A stretch of DNA of 19,603 nt, taken from assembly GCA_937959375.1 (NCBI GenBank), contig CALGLS010000026.1:1-19603 (forward strand), given 5' to 3'. Numbering within the stretch: the first letter of the stretch is position 1; each line of letters starts with the position of its first letter. Below, piece after piece: positions 1-6,818 of this stretch. Made by a program: the position numbers and the translations under genes. This stretch comes from an uncultured Saprospiraceae bacterium. Its GTDB lineage: Bacteria; Bacteroidota; Bacteroidia; Chitinophagales; Saprospiraceae. The notes under the pieces were generated by a model. It was not told where the DNA came from. It did no database searches and saw only the letters and a program-made list of their open reading frames with translations.

Positions 1-84
1 TTTGTAATTGATGAGAAGGGAAAGATTGAGAAGGTTATTGATAAGGTAAAAGCTAAGATTCACTCGGAGCAGATAATGGGGTAG
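1..84 (+). CDS. bcp: Thioredoxin-dependent peroxiredoxin (Bcp/PrxQ type), C-terminal fragment
   Basis: The window opens inside a reading frame whose last 27 residues read FVIDEKGKIEKVIDKVKAKI and then HSEQIMG before a TAG stop. This matches the end of the bacterioferritin comigratory protein family, where a FLID-(E/K)-GKI strand is followed by a helix containing (K/T)-x-H-(S/A)-xQ. Members reduce hydrogen peroxide and organic peroxides using thioredoxin. The peroxidatic cysteine lies upstream of the window, so activity cannot be assessed. The gene is convergent with the next gene, and a long inverted repeat starting five bases after the stop fills the space between them. The family call rests only on this short tail. 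Confidence 0.75.
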   Translation, partial: FVIDEKGKIEKVIDKVKAKIHSEQIMG

Positions 85-88
85 TTGA

Positions 89-202
89 GAAGTCCGAAGA
101 CGGAAGACGGAAGTCGGAAGTTTCCCACTAACGCGCCTTCACAATATAGGGATTCACGTTCGTAGGAAACTTCGGACTTCCGTCTTCGGACTCCCGTCTT
201 CC
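89..202. repeat. Intergenic arm-loop-arm inverted repeat (element A)
   Basis: Left arm 89-125 and right arm 165-202 are reverse complements with few mismatches and are built from the words GAAGAC, GGAAGTC and GGAAG. The middle holds CTAACGCG (128-135), exactly 20 bases, then ACGTT (156-160). The element fills the whole gap between two convergent genes, so it may end transcription from both sides. There is no T-tract typical of an intrinsic terminator. Its loop signature recurs in the element at 11944-12040, although the arms there are unrelated in sequence. Confidence 0.8.
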
Positions 203-204
203 AA

Positions 205-753
205 TTACTCCCGAGGAGAAGCATGATAAATCGCCAAAAAAATCATAGCTACCTTCATTTGCAAACTCACTTCCTCGTCTAGTTCATCATCTATTCGCCA
301 GTCGCGAGGATCGCCCTCCCATTCTGTTTCCATATCGAAGCTTCCTTTCTTTTCATCGCGTAGGGTCCACTCGTTGGTGTTGTTTCCCCATTTAGTTTTA
401 AAAATTAAAGTTGTTTCATTATCAGTGATTCTCCATTCGCGAAAATCGTTGGCAAATAATCGACGAGCCGTCACGGTGATGCCATCACCTCTTATTTCAA
501 ACTGACTTGGATCATTTCGGAAAGTAGCTCGGATCGTACCTGATAAATCGCCGATACTGTAATCCCATTCTGACCAATCATTTTGTGATTTCCAGCGCAT
601 GTTTAAATCGCCTTCCATATCTTCATCATCTGTGTAGATGACCCATTCACGAAAATCGTCACTATAGTAGGTTCGCATTCCTGTAAGCCACTGCGCTTCA
701 GAAAGCAGCGGTAATGATAGAAAGCAAAAAAGTAGGATGGTTAATTTGTTCAT
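205..753 (-). CDS. Secreted hypothetical protein with about six 22-residue Trp-rich repeats
   Basis: The product is 182 residues and begins with a clear signal peptide (MNKLTILLFCFLSLPLLSEA, then Q), so export to the periplasm or beyond is likely. The mature part is made of about six degenerate repeats of roughly 22 residues with the pattern (N/D)-D-x-x-E-W-x-I-x-D followed by alternating hydrophobic and polar residues and a closing W. Clear copies begin at SDDFREWVIYTD, NDFREWRITD, NNTNEWTLRD and GDPRDWRIDD. The alternation suggests beta hairpins, as in a solenoid or barrel-like sheet. I do not recognise a named family. The start ATG is fixed by the signal peptide. The stop lies three bases from the inverted repeat at 89-202. 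Confidence 0.8.
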   Translation of the reverse strand: MNKLTILLFCFLSLPLLSEAQWLTGMRTYYSDDFREWVIYTDDEDMEGDLNMRWKSQNDWSEWDYSIGDLSGTIRATFRNDPSQFEIRGDGITVTARRLFANDFREWRITDNETTLIFKTKWGNNTNEWTLRDEKKGSFDMETEWEGDPRDWRIDDELDEEVSLQMKVAMIFLAIYHASPRE

Positions 754-766
754 ACTGTGGAATTTA

Positions 767-815
767 TTTTAAAGTTGGAGGAAGAATCGGATTTCCGCCT
801 TCCGTCTCCCCAACA
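767..815. repeat. Degenerate single copy of the GGAAG-type repeat arm
   Basis: The stretch CGGATTTCCGCCTTCCGTCT resembles the right arm at 165-202 (CGGACTTCCGTCTTCGGACT) but has no complementary partner nearby. It lies between the divergent genes at 205-753 and 943-1833, upstream of the signal-peptide start. It may be a decayed copy of the same dispersed repeat. Confidence 0.35.
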
Positions 816-942
816 ATATAACCAGAAATCCACACACCTGCCCAGCTTTAACAAACCATTAGCATTCCTCATCAAAGCTATGCTACATTCCAGTACTTCT
901 TACTTTCAAAAATTCTCCCTACTTTCACAGCAAAACAGCCTG

Positions 943-1833
943 ATGAGAAATACAATTTATAGTTTACTGATGATCTTAGTTGTCGGATTATGCCCCTTGA
1001 CTGCTAGTGCCCAGTATTTTACAAAAGCACCTAAACTAGAAAAGAAAGTCCACAAAATAATAGAATGGATGCAGCTGGATGGTGAAGTGATAAAAGCGAA
1101 TACCAGTTATTTTGATAAAGCAGGAAATCTCACAGGTTATTACAATGAAGATGATGAAAATGGGGAGAAGATTACTTTAGATTACGATAAAAAAGGCCGC
1201 CTCCTCGAAAAGAGAATTGGTAGCGAAGAATCATCTACCATCATTCGCTACGCGTACAAAAAGAACACGAGTATTCGTCAAGAGCACTACCGTGGCAAAG
1301 TTTTCAAGGTTTTTGAATATCGAAATGATAAGGGGCAGATGGTCGAAAAGAAAACATTCTTAAAAGGTGGAGAGCTAGGAGAGCAATTTATTTTGAGAGA
1401 ACGCTTTTTGTTTCACTACAATGATAGAGATAGTCTAAAAGGAACTACCCACAAAACGTATTCACTCGATGGTAAGAGAAAAGGAAAGAGTTTTGAAACC
1501 AAAAAGACAGTCTATACTTATGACAAAAAAACAGGGAAAAGATCGCAAGTTATTTTCTATGATACAAATGGAGAGGAAGCAACTCGGACTCAGTATAATT
1601 ACTTTCCAGATGGCCGTATCGATAAAATTATAATGATTTCACAATCACCAAATGAAAGCAATCGACTTGTCGAATATCAATATAACGCAGATAAAACCCT
1701 TTGGCAAGAAATAGAAACTACCAACTACAAACGCTTCGTGAAGATTTATAAAAATAAAAGACTAATTCGCCAGCGAACTTATATTGGAGAAGAATTATTC
1801 GCGATTGTAGATTTTCAGTATGTTTTTTACTAG
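943..1833 (+). CDS. Secreted hypothetical protein with YD/RHS-like sheet repeats
   Basis: The product is 296 residues from the ATG at 943. That start is preferred over an in-frame ATG at 757 because it places a signal peptide (MRNTIYSLLMILVVGLCPLT, then ASAQ) at the N terminus, and because the upstream extension crosses repeat-like DNA. The mature protein carries repeated YxYDKKGR-, YRNDKGQ-, YTYDKKTGK- and YNYFPDGR-type turns spaced about 20-30 residues apart, separated by charged strands. This resembles the tyrosine-aspartate turns of YD/RHS repeats and of Bacteroidota surface or periplasmic sheet proteins. No catalytic motif is visible and the function is unknown. It is convergent with the helicase gene, with only 31 bases between the stops. 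Confidence 0.75.
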   Translation: MRNTIYSLLMILVVGLCPLTASAQYFTKAPKLEKKVHKIIEWMQLDGEVIKANTSYFDKAGNLTGYYNEDDENGEKITLDYDKKGRLLEKRIGSEESSTIIRYAYKKNTSIRQEHYRGKVFKVFEYRNDKGQMVEKKTFLKGGELGEQFILRERFLFHYNDRDSLKGTTHKTYSLDGKRKGKSFETKKTVYTYDKKTGKRSQVIFYDTNGEEATRTQYNYFPDGRIDKIIMISQSPNESNRLVEYQYNADKTLWQEIETTNYKRFVKIYKNKRLIRQRTYIGEELFAIVDFQYVFY

Positions 1834-1864
1834 CATTCTAATTCTAATTCTAATTCCCATTCCG
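1834..1864. repeat. Short ATTCTA/ATTCCC hexamer tract between convergent stops
   Basis: The gap between two convergent genes holds three copies of ATTCTA followed by ATTCCC and ATTCCG. The same hexamer vocabulary reappears in a much longer tract at 11258-11361, which points to a dispersed simple-sequence family confined to gaps between genes. Confidence 0.7.
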
Positions 1865-3793
1865 CTACCCCATAAACTCCCAAGCAGATCGGTAACCACC
1901 AACCTTGTCCACATAGTCCATAAAGGCGCCGTAAAATTTATCATTTCCCACAGTTGCGCTATCACCAATAACGACCAGTTGCTTTTTTGCACGAGTCATT
2001 GCAACATTCATTCTACGATAATCAGATAAGAAACCAATCTCACTTTTTTCGTTGGCACGAACCAAAGAGATGTAAACGATATCGCGTTCCTGACCTTGGA
2101 AAGAATCAATGGTATCAACACTGATGAGCGGTAGAAAATCTGCACATTTTTCATCTTTTTCCATCTCTTCTTTAATGTACATGCATTGCGCGCGATAAGG
2201 TGAAATGATTGCAATAGATGGTAGTTCCATGTTCTTTTCGGCAAGTTGCTGGGTGAATTGAAGAAAGTGTTCACGAATAATAAAATACTCGCCAGCATTG
2301 AATCTACTTTCTGTTTTAGGATTTATTTCTTCCATAAAACCACAACCAGCAGTATCAATATATTCGATAGGAGAAGCAAATGGAATTTCTAATTCCCAGT
2401 TAGCCACCATCTCTGCAGCCACTAGTTTATTCCCATAAAATTGTTGATTTGAAAACTGCATGATCTTTTCATTCATGCGATATTGTATGTCCAAAAAGCT
2501 TACTGTTTCAAATCGCTCAACAGCCTCTTCTAAAAGTGTAACTCCAAAGCCATCTCGTTTGGCTTGATTAGATTTGACGGTTGGAGGTAGTTGAAAAGGA
2601 TCTCCTGCAAGCACTACTCTATGTCCTCGAATGATCGGAATCCAACTAGCAGGATGTAAAGCCTGAGCGGCTTCGTCAATAACGACCGTTCTGAATTTTA
2701 TTTGCTCTAGCATGCTGTGAGCTGCATTGACTAAAGTACAAGCAATCACATTGGCACCATGTAATATTTCAGAAATGAGACGGTCTTCTAATGCTTTTGC
2801 CCAAGCCTCCAAATCCTTTGCTTCCTTATAAGCTTCGTTGCGGTCCTCTCGTTCTTGTGCACCAAATCTTCGTTTGTAGCGCTGTGCTTCTCGTCGCATC
2901 TTGGCCGCTTCAATTTTGACCTTTTTTATATTTTTACTTTCAGGATGATCAGAAAGCCGCCCATCTAAAGTAAGTGAAATGAGTGATTCATCTACTCGAG
3001 ATATGTTTCCAATTCGAACAACGTTTAGTCCTTTTGACGAAAGTCGAGCGGCTAGTAAATCCACTGCGGCATTACTAGGAGCAGTAACCAAAACAGTTTT
3101 TTCTGTTTCGCACAAAAGCTTAATGGCGTGAACAATAGTGGTTGTTTTTCCAGTGCCCGGAGGGCCATGAATGATAGAGACATCTTCTGCGGCTAGTACT
3201 TGTTGGACAGCGTTAATTTGTGCTTCATTAAGATAAGGTTGATGTACTACAGGTAATTGACCAAAGCGAGGTTGATCCCCTCCAAGGAGAATACTTTTTA
3301 ATTCTGAAATTCGACCTGTTTTTGTTTTGTGTAAAACATCCAAAACATTTTCCATCTCACGATAAGTACGCTCATCAAAAAGTAAATCGACACCCAGTTG
3401 CCCATTCATAATCCAGTCTGGCAAATCTTTGGTGTTCAAGATGATTTTCATTTTGTTTCTTTCTACAAAGTGAATGACACCATTTTTAGAGCGCTTATCG
3501 TTTTTACTAAATTTATCTTCTGCCAAAGAATAAAAGGTAACAGGAGCACCTCCTCTAAAGCGGTGTGGCTCGTTGAGCGCCGTACTTCGTTTTACAGTAA
3601 TGAAAGCACGTTCACCAAAAGTATAACCTTGTTTTAGAATTTCTAGCGGTTGCCAAGTAACGCCCTTTTTACGTTTTTCAGATAGGGATAATTGTAGCAC
3701 TTCCTGACGGTACTGCTCAAAGTCTTTTTCCTTCTCGAGTTGAAGGAGTCGTTGTAGTTCTGTGATTTTATCATCGATTGTGCTATCCGCCAT
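1865..3793 (-). CDS. SF1 DNA/RNA helicase, Upf1/SMUBP2 (IGHMBP2) type
   Basis: The product is 642 residues from the ATG at 3793. The frame stays open to 3910, but the extension translates a repeat element and lacks family character. Superfamily 1B motifs occur in order: Walker A GPPGTGKTT (about 210-218), Walker B DEAA (373-376), motif III GDPFQLPP (397-404), motif IV QYRMN (437-441), motif V DTIDSFQGQERD (560-571) and motif VI NVAMTRAK (596-603). The N-terminal 150 residues resemble the beta-barrel region of SMUBP-2-like helicases. ATP-driven unwinding of DNA or RNA is expected from the family; the physiological substrate is not known. All motifs look intact. A TATCTTTG promoter element lies only five bases before the start, so the mRNA may have almost no leader. 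Confidence 0.92.
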   Translation of the reverse strand: MADSTIDDKITELQRLLQLEKEKDFEQYRQEVLQLSLSEKRKKGVTWQPLEILKQGYTFGERAFITVKRSTALNEPHRFRGGAPVTFYSLAEDKFSKNDKRSKNGVIHFVERNKMKIILNTKDLPDWIMNGQLGVDLLFDERTYREMENVLDVLHKTKTGRISELKSILLGGDQPRFGQLPVVHQPYLNEAQINAVQQVLAAEDVSIIHGPPGTGKTTTIVHAIKLLCETEKTVLVTAPSNAAVDLLAARLSSKGLNVVRIGNISRVDESLISLTLDGRLSDHPESKNIKKVKIEAAKMRREAQRYKRRFGAQEREDRNEAYKEAKDLEAWAKALEDRLISEILHGANVIACTLVNAAHSMLEQIKFRTVVIDEAAQALHPASWIPIIRGHRVVLAGDPFQLPPTVKSNQAKRDGFGVTLLEEAVERFETVSFLDIQYRMNEKIMQFSNQQFYGNKLVAAEMVANWELEIPFASPIEYIDTAGCGFMEEINPKTESRFNAGEYFIIREHFLQFTQQLAEKNMELPSIAIISPYRAQCMYIKEEMEKDEKCADFLPLISVDTIDSFQGQERDIVYISLVRANEKSEIGFLSDYRRMNVAMTRAKKQLVVIGDSATVGNDKFYGAFMDYVDKVGGYRSAWEFMG

Positions 3794-3797
3794 TTCG

Positions 3798-3805
3798 CAA
3801 AGATA
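3798..3805 (-). promoter_or_regulatory. Candidate Bacteroidota -7 promoter element (TATCTTTG) for the helicase gene
   Basis: On the minus strand the sequence is TATCTTTG, an exact match to TAnnTTTG. It ends five bases before the helicase ATG, so transcription would begin at or next to the start codon. No clear TTG-type -33 element lies at the usual distance, so this is only a candidate. Confidence 0.4.
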
Positions 3806-3836
3806 GGGAAAAGTTGGAAGGGATAAGGTTTGAAGG

Positions 3837-3920
3837 TAATAAGGTTTGAAGGGTACGATCGCGGGCCTGTTTAGGCACCAGGTAAACTCTACGATTGATG
3901 TCCCTTTCAAACCTTTATTA
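3837..3920. repeat. Intergenic inverted repeat with AAGGTTTGAAGG arms (element B)
   Basis: The left arm 3837-3853 (TAATAAGGTTTGAAGGG) pairs with the right arm 3902-3920, with two extra bases in the right arm. An additional AAGGTTTGAAGG copy at 3825-3836 precedes the left arm. The 48-base loop holds a direct repeat TACGAT (3854-3859 and 3890-3895) and an inner GTTTA/TAAAC stem. Arm vocabulary differs from the element at 89-202, but the plan of low-complexity arms around a loop of about 48 bases is the same. It lies upstream of the helicase and downstream of the terminator at 3923-3967. Confidence 0.75.
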
Positions 3921-3922
3921 TA

Positions 3923-3967
3923 TAAAAAAGAAATCCCGAACTTTGAAACGAGTTCAAAATTCGGGAT
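3923..3967 (-). terminator. Intrinsic terminator of the DUF3127 gene
   Basis: ATCCCGAA (3933-3940) pairs with TTCGGGAT (3960-3967), and inside it TTTGAA pairs with TTCAAA across an ACGAG loop. Read on the minus strand, the hairpin is followed by a T-rich run (complement of 3923-3930). It lies 24 bases beyond the DUF3127 stop. Confidence 0.88.
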
Positions 3968-3991
3968 GACTTGTGTTTAGAGAAGATTAAC

Positions 3992-4375
3992 CTAGAAAGG
4001 TAGATCGTCGTCCATGCTTTCTGAGCTAGTTGTAGCTGCAGGCTCAGTGGTTGGAAAGTCCTGATTAGCAGCAGGTGGAGCAGCGGCAACCGCAGCGCCA
4101 GCTTTATCAAGTCTCCAAGCATCAAGGTTTGTGAAGTAAGATGTCTTACCTTCTTTTGTGTACTCTCGACCACGCAATGAGAAAGTAACTTTCATCATAT
4201 CGCCTTCATTGTAAGGGTCAAGTTTATCACAATTGTTTTGTGTTAATTGGAATTTTACGATTTGAGAATAAGCACCATCTTCCATTTCAATAACAAATTC
4301 TCTTTTCTTGAATTTATCAGTAACTTGAACGGTGTCAAATTTCTTGTGCAATTTGCCTTCTGCTTCAAACGCCAT
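3992..4375 (-). CDS. DUF3127 protein with an SSB-like acidic C-terminal tail
   Basis: The product is 127 residues from the ATG at 4375. An upstream in-frame ATG at 4459 adds a hydrophobic stretch that does not fit the family. Residues 1-90 match the DUF3127 pattern of Bacteroidota: an N-terminal EGKLHKKFDTVQVTDKFKKR, REFVIE, then FQLTQNNCDKLDPYNEGD, and a strand ending in YFTNLDAWR. The strand order looks like a small OB-fold. Residues 91-119 are an Ala/Pro/Thr-rich linker, and the last residues MDDDLPF closely resemble the DDDIPF tip of bacterial SSB, which docks partner proteins. Single-stranded nucleic acid binding is therefore plausible but not shown. The neighbouring helicase on the same strand fits a role in DNA metabolism, although the terminator between them argues against a shared transcript. 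Confidence 0.85.
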   Translation of the reverse strand: MAFEAEGKLHKKFDTVQVTDKFKKREFVIEMEDGAYSQIVKFQLTQNNCDKLDPYNEGDMMKVTFSLRGREYTKEGKTSYFTNLDAWRLDKAGAAVAAAPPAANQDFPTTEPAATTSSESMDDDLPF

Positions 4376-4465
4376 GGTTTGTAATTTTTTAGATTTAAAA
4401 AAAGGTGGAATTGATCTTGTTGACCAAATCAGGACTACAAAAATACAAAAGAGACTCAAAATAAA

Positions 4466-4496
4466 GAAGGAATACCGATAGAAACCCGATATTCCT
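4466..4496 (-). terminator. Probable terminator after the ArsC-like gene
   Basis: AAGGAATA (4466-4473) pairs with TATTCCTT (4489-4496) around a loop with partial CG pairing. It lies about 57 bases past the stop of the minus-strand gene at 4553. The following minus-strand sequence is T-rich but interrupted, so the call is moderate. Confidence 0.5.
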
Positions 4497-4552
4497 TTTA
4501 TGAAAGATTATTTTAGTTGGTTGTGGGGCGGTGTATTGGTTAAACAGCTAAT

Positions 4553-4927
4553 TTAATTTCTAGTCACACCTACCAATTTATAAATATCAGTAGGACTTTC
4601 GCAAAGAATCACTCGGTTGCCACGAACAGCGATAGGAGCTCTTAGTAATTGTGGATTTTTTTGGAGGACGTTGATCCAACTTTCTCGACTAAACTCTCTT
4701 CCTCTGATGTGCTCCTGATAATAAGGATGTGCCTTATTCATTAGTTCTTTGGGATGACGATTCAATGACTTGATAATCATTTGCCAACTTGAACTTGTAG
4801 AGGGGTTTTTCTCAAAACTGTATGCTTTAACATGTGAGACCACACTTTGAGCATAGGCTACTGTTTTTCGATCTAGACTGGATTGAGGATTGTAGTAGAT
4901 TAATATTTCGCGGACGTGCGTCTTCAT
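4553..4927 (-). CDS. ArsC/Spx-family thioredoxin-fold protein without the catalytic cysteine
   Basis: The product is 124 residues, the normal size for ArsC/Spx-like proteins. The N-terminal strand IYYNPQSSLDRKTVAYA occupies the place where arsenate reductases carry HNPxCGTSR, but the cysteine is absent, as are any CxxC motif. Near the C terminus, LLRAPIAVRGNRVILCESPT matches the family signature (LLRxPIxxxGxxxIIxxxPT), which contains the arginine and cis-proline typical of the fold. It is therefore unlikely to reduce arsenate by the classical thiol route. A regulatory or adaptor role like that of Spx is possible but unproven. It is transcribed separately from its neighbours, with hairpins on both sides. 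Confidence 0.82.
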   Translation of the reverse strand: MKTHVREILIYYNPQSSLDRKTVAYAQSVVSHVKAYSFEKNPSTSSSWQMIIKSLNRHPKELMNKAHPYYQEHIRGREFSRESWINVLQKNPQLLRAPIAVRGNRVILCESPTDIYKLVGVTRN

Positions 4928-5059
4928 GGTTTAATATTTTGGCTTTATGAAAATTCATTAGTACAATATATTGAAATTACAAATCAAAACCAAATATTGT
5001 TTTAAGTCAAAACCAATTTAAAGCATTTCTGACGCTATATTTAACAATTCTCAAAAGAA

Positions 5060-5101
5060 AATCCCTCAACCATTATCAAACAGTTGAGAGATTCCTTTTT
5101 T
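5060..5101. terminator. Hairpin with flanking T/A tracts, probable terminator of proS
   Basis: AATCCCTCAAC (5060-5070) pairs with GTTGAGAGATT (5083-5093) with one mismatch. A T-run follows on the plus strand (5096-5101) and a T-rich stretch follows on the minus strand. It sits about 70 bases beyond the proS stop, on the side expected for a minus-strand terminator. A second smaller hairpin (AAAGTG 5121-5126 with CACTTT 5145-5150, inner TTGC/GCAA) lies between it and the stop. Confidence 0.6.
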
Positions 5102-5164
5102 AGTATTCAAAGGCTAAACTAAAGTGTATTGCAACTGCAACGATCACTTTAATCACCATTCCAT

Positions 5165-6631
5165 TTAGTACGCTTTCGCAAAAACAACCCGACGGTTAGA
5201 AGGCTTTCCAGTCAGTATACACTTACCTGCTTCCTCTGTCCAATCGTTTGGAATACAACGAATCGTTGCTTTGGTTAATTCTTTAATCTTCTTTTCTGTC
5301 TCAACAGTTCCATCCCAATGTGCGTAGATAAAACCGCCTTTGTTTTCAAGAATATCGGTAAACTCTTCCATCGTATCTGCCTTGAAGGTATGCGCTGTGC
5401 GATAGTCCAAAGCACGTTGGTATAAGTTGTTTTGAATGTCTTCCAAAAGTTGTTCAACGTGATCTGCAATCCCTGCCAATGGTTGAGATGTTTTTTCTTT
5501 GGTATCTCTTCGAGCTACTTCCACTACACCATTTTCCAAATCTCTTTTTCCAATGGCTAGTCGAATAGGGATTCCGTGCATTTCATGTTCAGCAAATTTA
5601 AACCCAGGACGTTTCTTTTTGTCTTGATCGTACTTTACAGAAATACCTTTTGCCTTTAAGTCAGCCATGATTTTTTCAACCGCAGCATCGATCTCCTCGT
5701 TTGGTTTTGGAATTGGAATAATCACCACCTGCGTAGAAGCTAGTTTTGGTGGTACAACCAAACCTTCATCATCAGAGTGTGTCATGATGAGCGCTCCCAT
5801 TAGTCGAGTACTTACGCCCCAAGAGGTCGCCCAAACGTATTCTGACTTTTGATTTTCGTTTAAGAATTTTACATCAAAAGCTTTCGCAAAATTTTGACCC
5901 AAAAAGTGCGACGTTCCAGCTTGCAATGCTTTTCCATCTTGCATCAATGCTTCTATAGTGAAGGTATCTACCGCACCAGCGAATCGTTCGTTCTCAGATT
6001 TGAAACCTCTGATGACAGGAACTGCCATGAATTTTTCTGCAAATTCAGCATACACCTCTTGCATCTGTTTCGTTTCTGCAATTGCTTCTGCTTTGGTGGC
6101 ATGCGCGGTATGGCCTTCTTGCCATAAGAACTCAGCCGTTCGTAAAAACAAACGAGTTCTCATTTCCCATCGAACAACATTACACCATTGGTTAATTAAC
6201 AATGGCAAATCTCGATAAGATTTAATCCAGTCTTTATAGGTGTTCCAAATAATTGTTTCTGAAGTAGGTCGAATGATTAGTTCTTCTTCCAATTTTGCAG
6301 ATGGATCTACGACGACGCCATCTCCGTTAGGATCATTCATCAATCGGTGATGAGTAACAACTGCACATTCCTTTGCAAAGCCATCAACATGCTGCGCTTC
6401 TTTACTTAAAAAGCTTTTAGGAATGAAAATTGGGAAATAAGCATTCTGATGACCAGTGTCTTTGAACATTTTGTCCAATTGGCCTTGCATCTTTTCCCAA
6501 ATGCTGAATCCATATGGTTTGATCACCATACATCCTCGCACTGCAGAGTTTTGAGCCAGGTTTGCCTTTTTAACAATGTCTAAGTACCATTGGGAATAAT
6601 CTTCTTCCCTGCTTGTGATTTCTTTTGCCAT
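5165..6631 (-). CDS. proS: Prolyl-tRNA synthetase, archaeal/eukaryote type (class II)
   Basis: The product is 488 residues and charges tRNA-Pro with proline in the cytoplasm. It lacks the long editing insertion of the bacterial ProRS type, and at under 500 residues it fits the archaeal/eukaryote-like class common in Bacteroidota. Visible class II features are motif 1 in YGFSIWEKMQGQLDKMF (about 40-56), RPTSE (121-125), motif 2 RTRLFLRTAEFLWQEGHTAH (158-177) and motif 3 GVSTRLMGALIMTHSDDEG (272-290). A C-terminal anticodon-binding and zinc-region-like domain ends in VFAKAY, the C-terminal tyrosine typical of this class. The start is fixed by MAKEITSREEDYSQWY. The gene stands alone, with a 514-bp upstream gap holding several stem-loops. 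Confidence 0.96.
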   Translation of the reverse strand: MAKEITSREEDYSQWYLDIVKKANLAQNSAVRGCMVIKPYGFSIWEKMQGQLDKMFKDTGHQNAYFPIFIPKSFLSKEAQHVDGFAKECAVVTHHRLMNDPNGDGVVVDPSAKLEEELIIRPTSETIIWNTYKDWIKSYRDLPLLINQWCNVVRWEMRTRLFLRTAEFLWQEGHTAHATKAEAIAETKQMQEVYAEFAEKFMAVPVIRGFKSENERFAGAVDTFTIEALMQDGKALQAGTSHFLGQNFAKAFDVKFLNENQKSEYVWATSWGVSTRLMGALIMTHSDDEGLVVPPKLASTQVVIIPIPKPNEEIDAAVEKIMADLKAKGISVKYDQDKKKRPGFKFAEHEMHGIPIRLAIGKRDLENGVVEVARRDTKEKTSQPLAGIADHVEQLLEDIQNNLYQRALDYRTAHTFKADTMEEFTDILENKGGFIYAHWDGTVETEKKIKELTKATIRCIPNDWTEEAGKCILTGKPSNRRVVFAKAY

Positions 6632-6698
6632 GTCTGATTCTACTTAACTTGTGTGTCTATTGATTCAATAATAGTTTGTTCTTTTTAAATAACTGTTT

Positions 6699-6765
6699 GA
6701 AGTTGTTTTAAAATAGAATGATGATTTTCTTGTAAATCATTGATCCTCCATTTTTAAACAACTTC
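6699..6765. repeat. Nested inverted repeat in the proS upstream region
   Basis: The outer arms GAAGTTGTTTTAAAAT (6699-6714) and ATTTTTAAACAACTTC (6750-6765) are complementary with one mismatch. Inside, ATGATTT (6721-6727) pairs with AAATCAT (6734-6740). It lies 68 bases before the proS start. A related arm, GAAGTTGTTTAAA, occurs upstream of the ferritin gene, so it may be a binding site or a small dispersed hairpin. Confidence 0.65.
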
Positions 6766-6818
6766 TTTGTCAAAAGGGATGTTTTATAGTAAAAAGTTCC
6801 TTTTCCAATATTTTTTAT

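Noticed and set aside
757..942. Upstream start for the secreted YD-like protein
   Set aside because: It would bury the signal peptide inside the protein and cross repeat-like DNA.
3794..3910. N-terminal extension of the helicase to an ATG at 3910
   Set aside because: It translates the inverted repeat at 3837-3920; MADSTIDDKI at 3793 is a sensible start.
6632..6770. T-box leader controlling proS
   Set aside because: Stem-loops are present but there is no T-box consensus or antiterminator, and T-boxes are not typical of this phylum.
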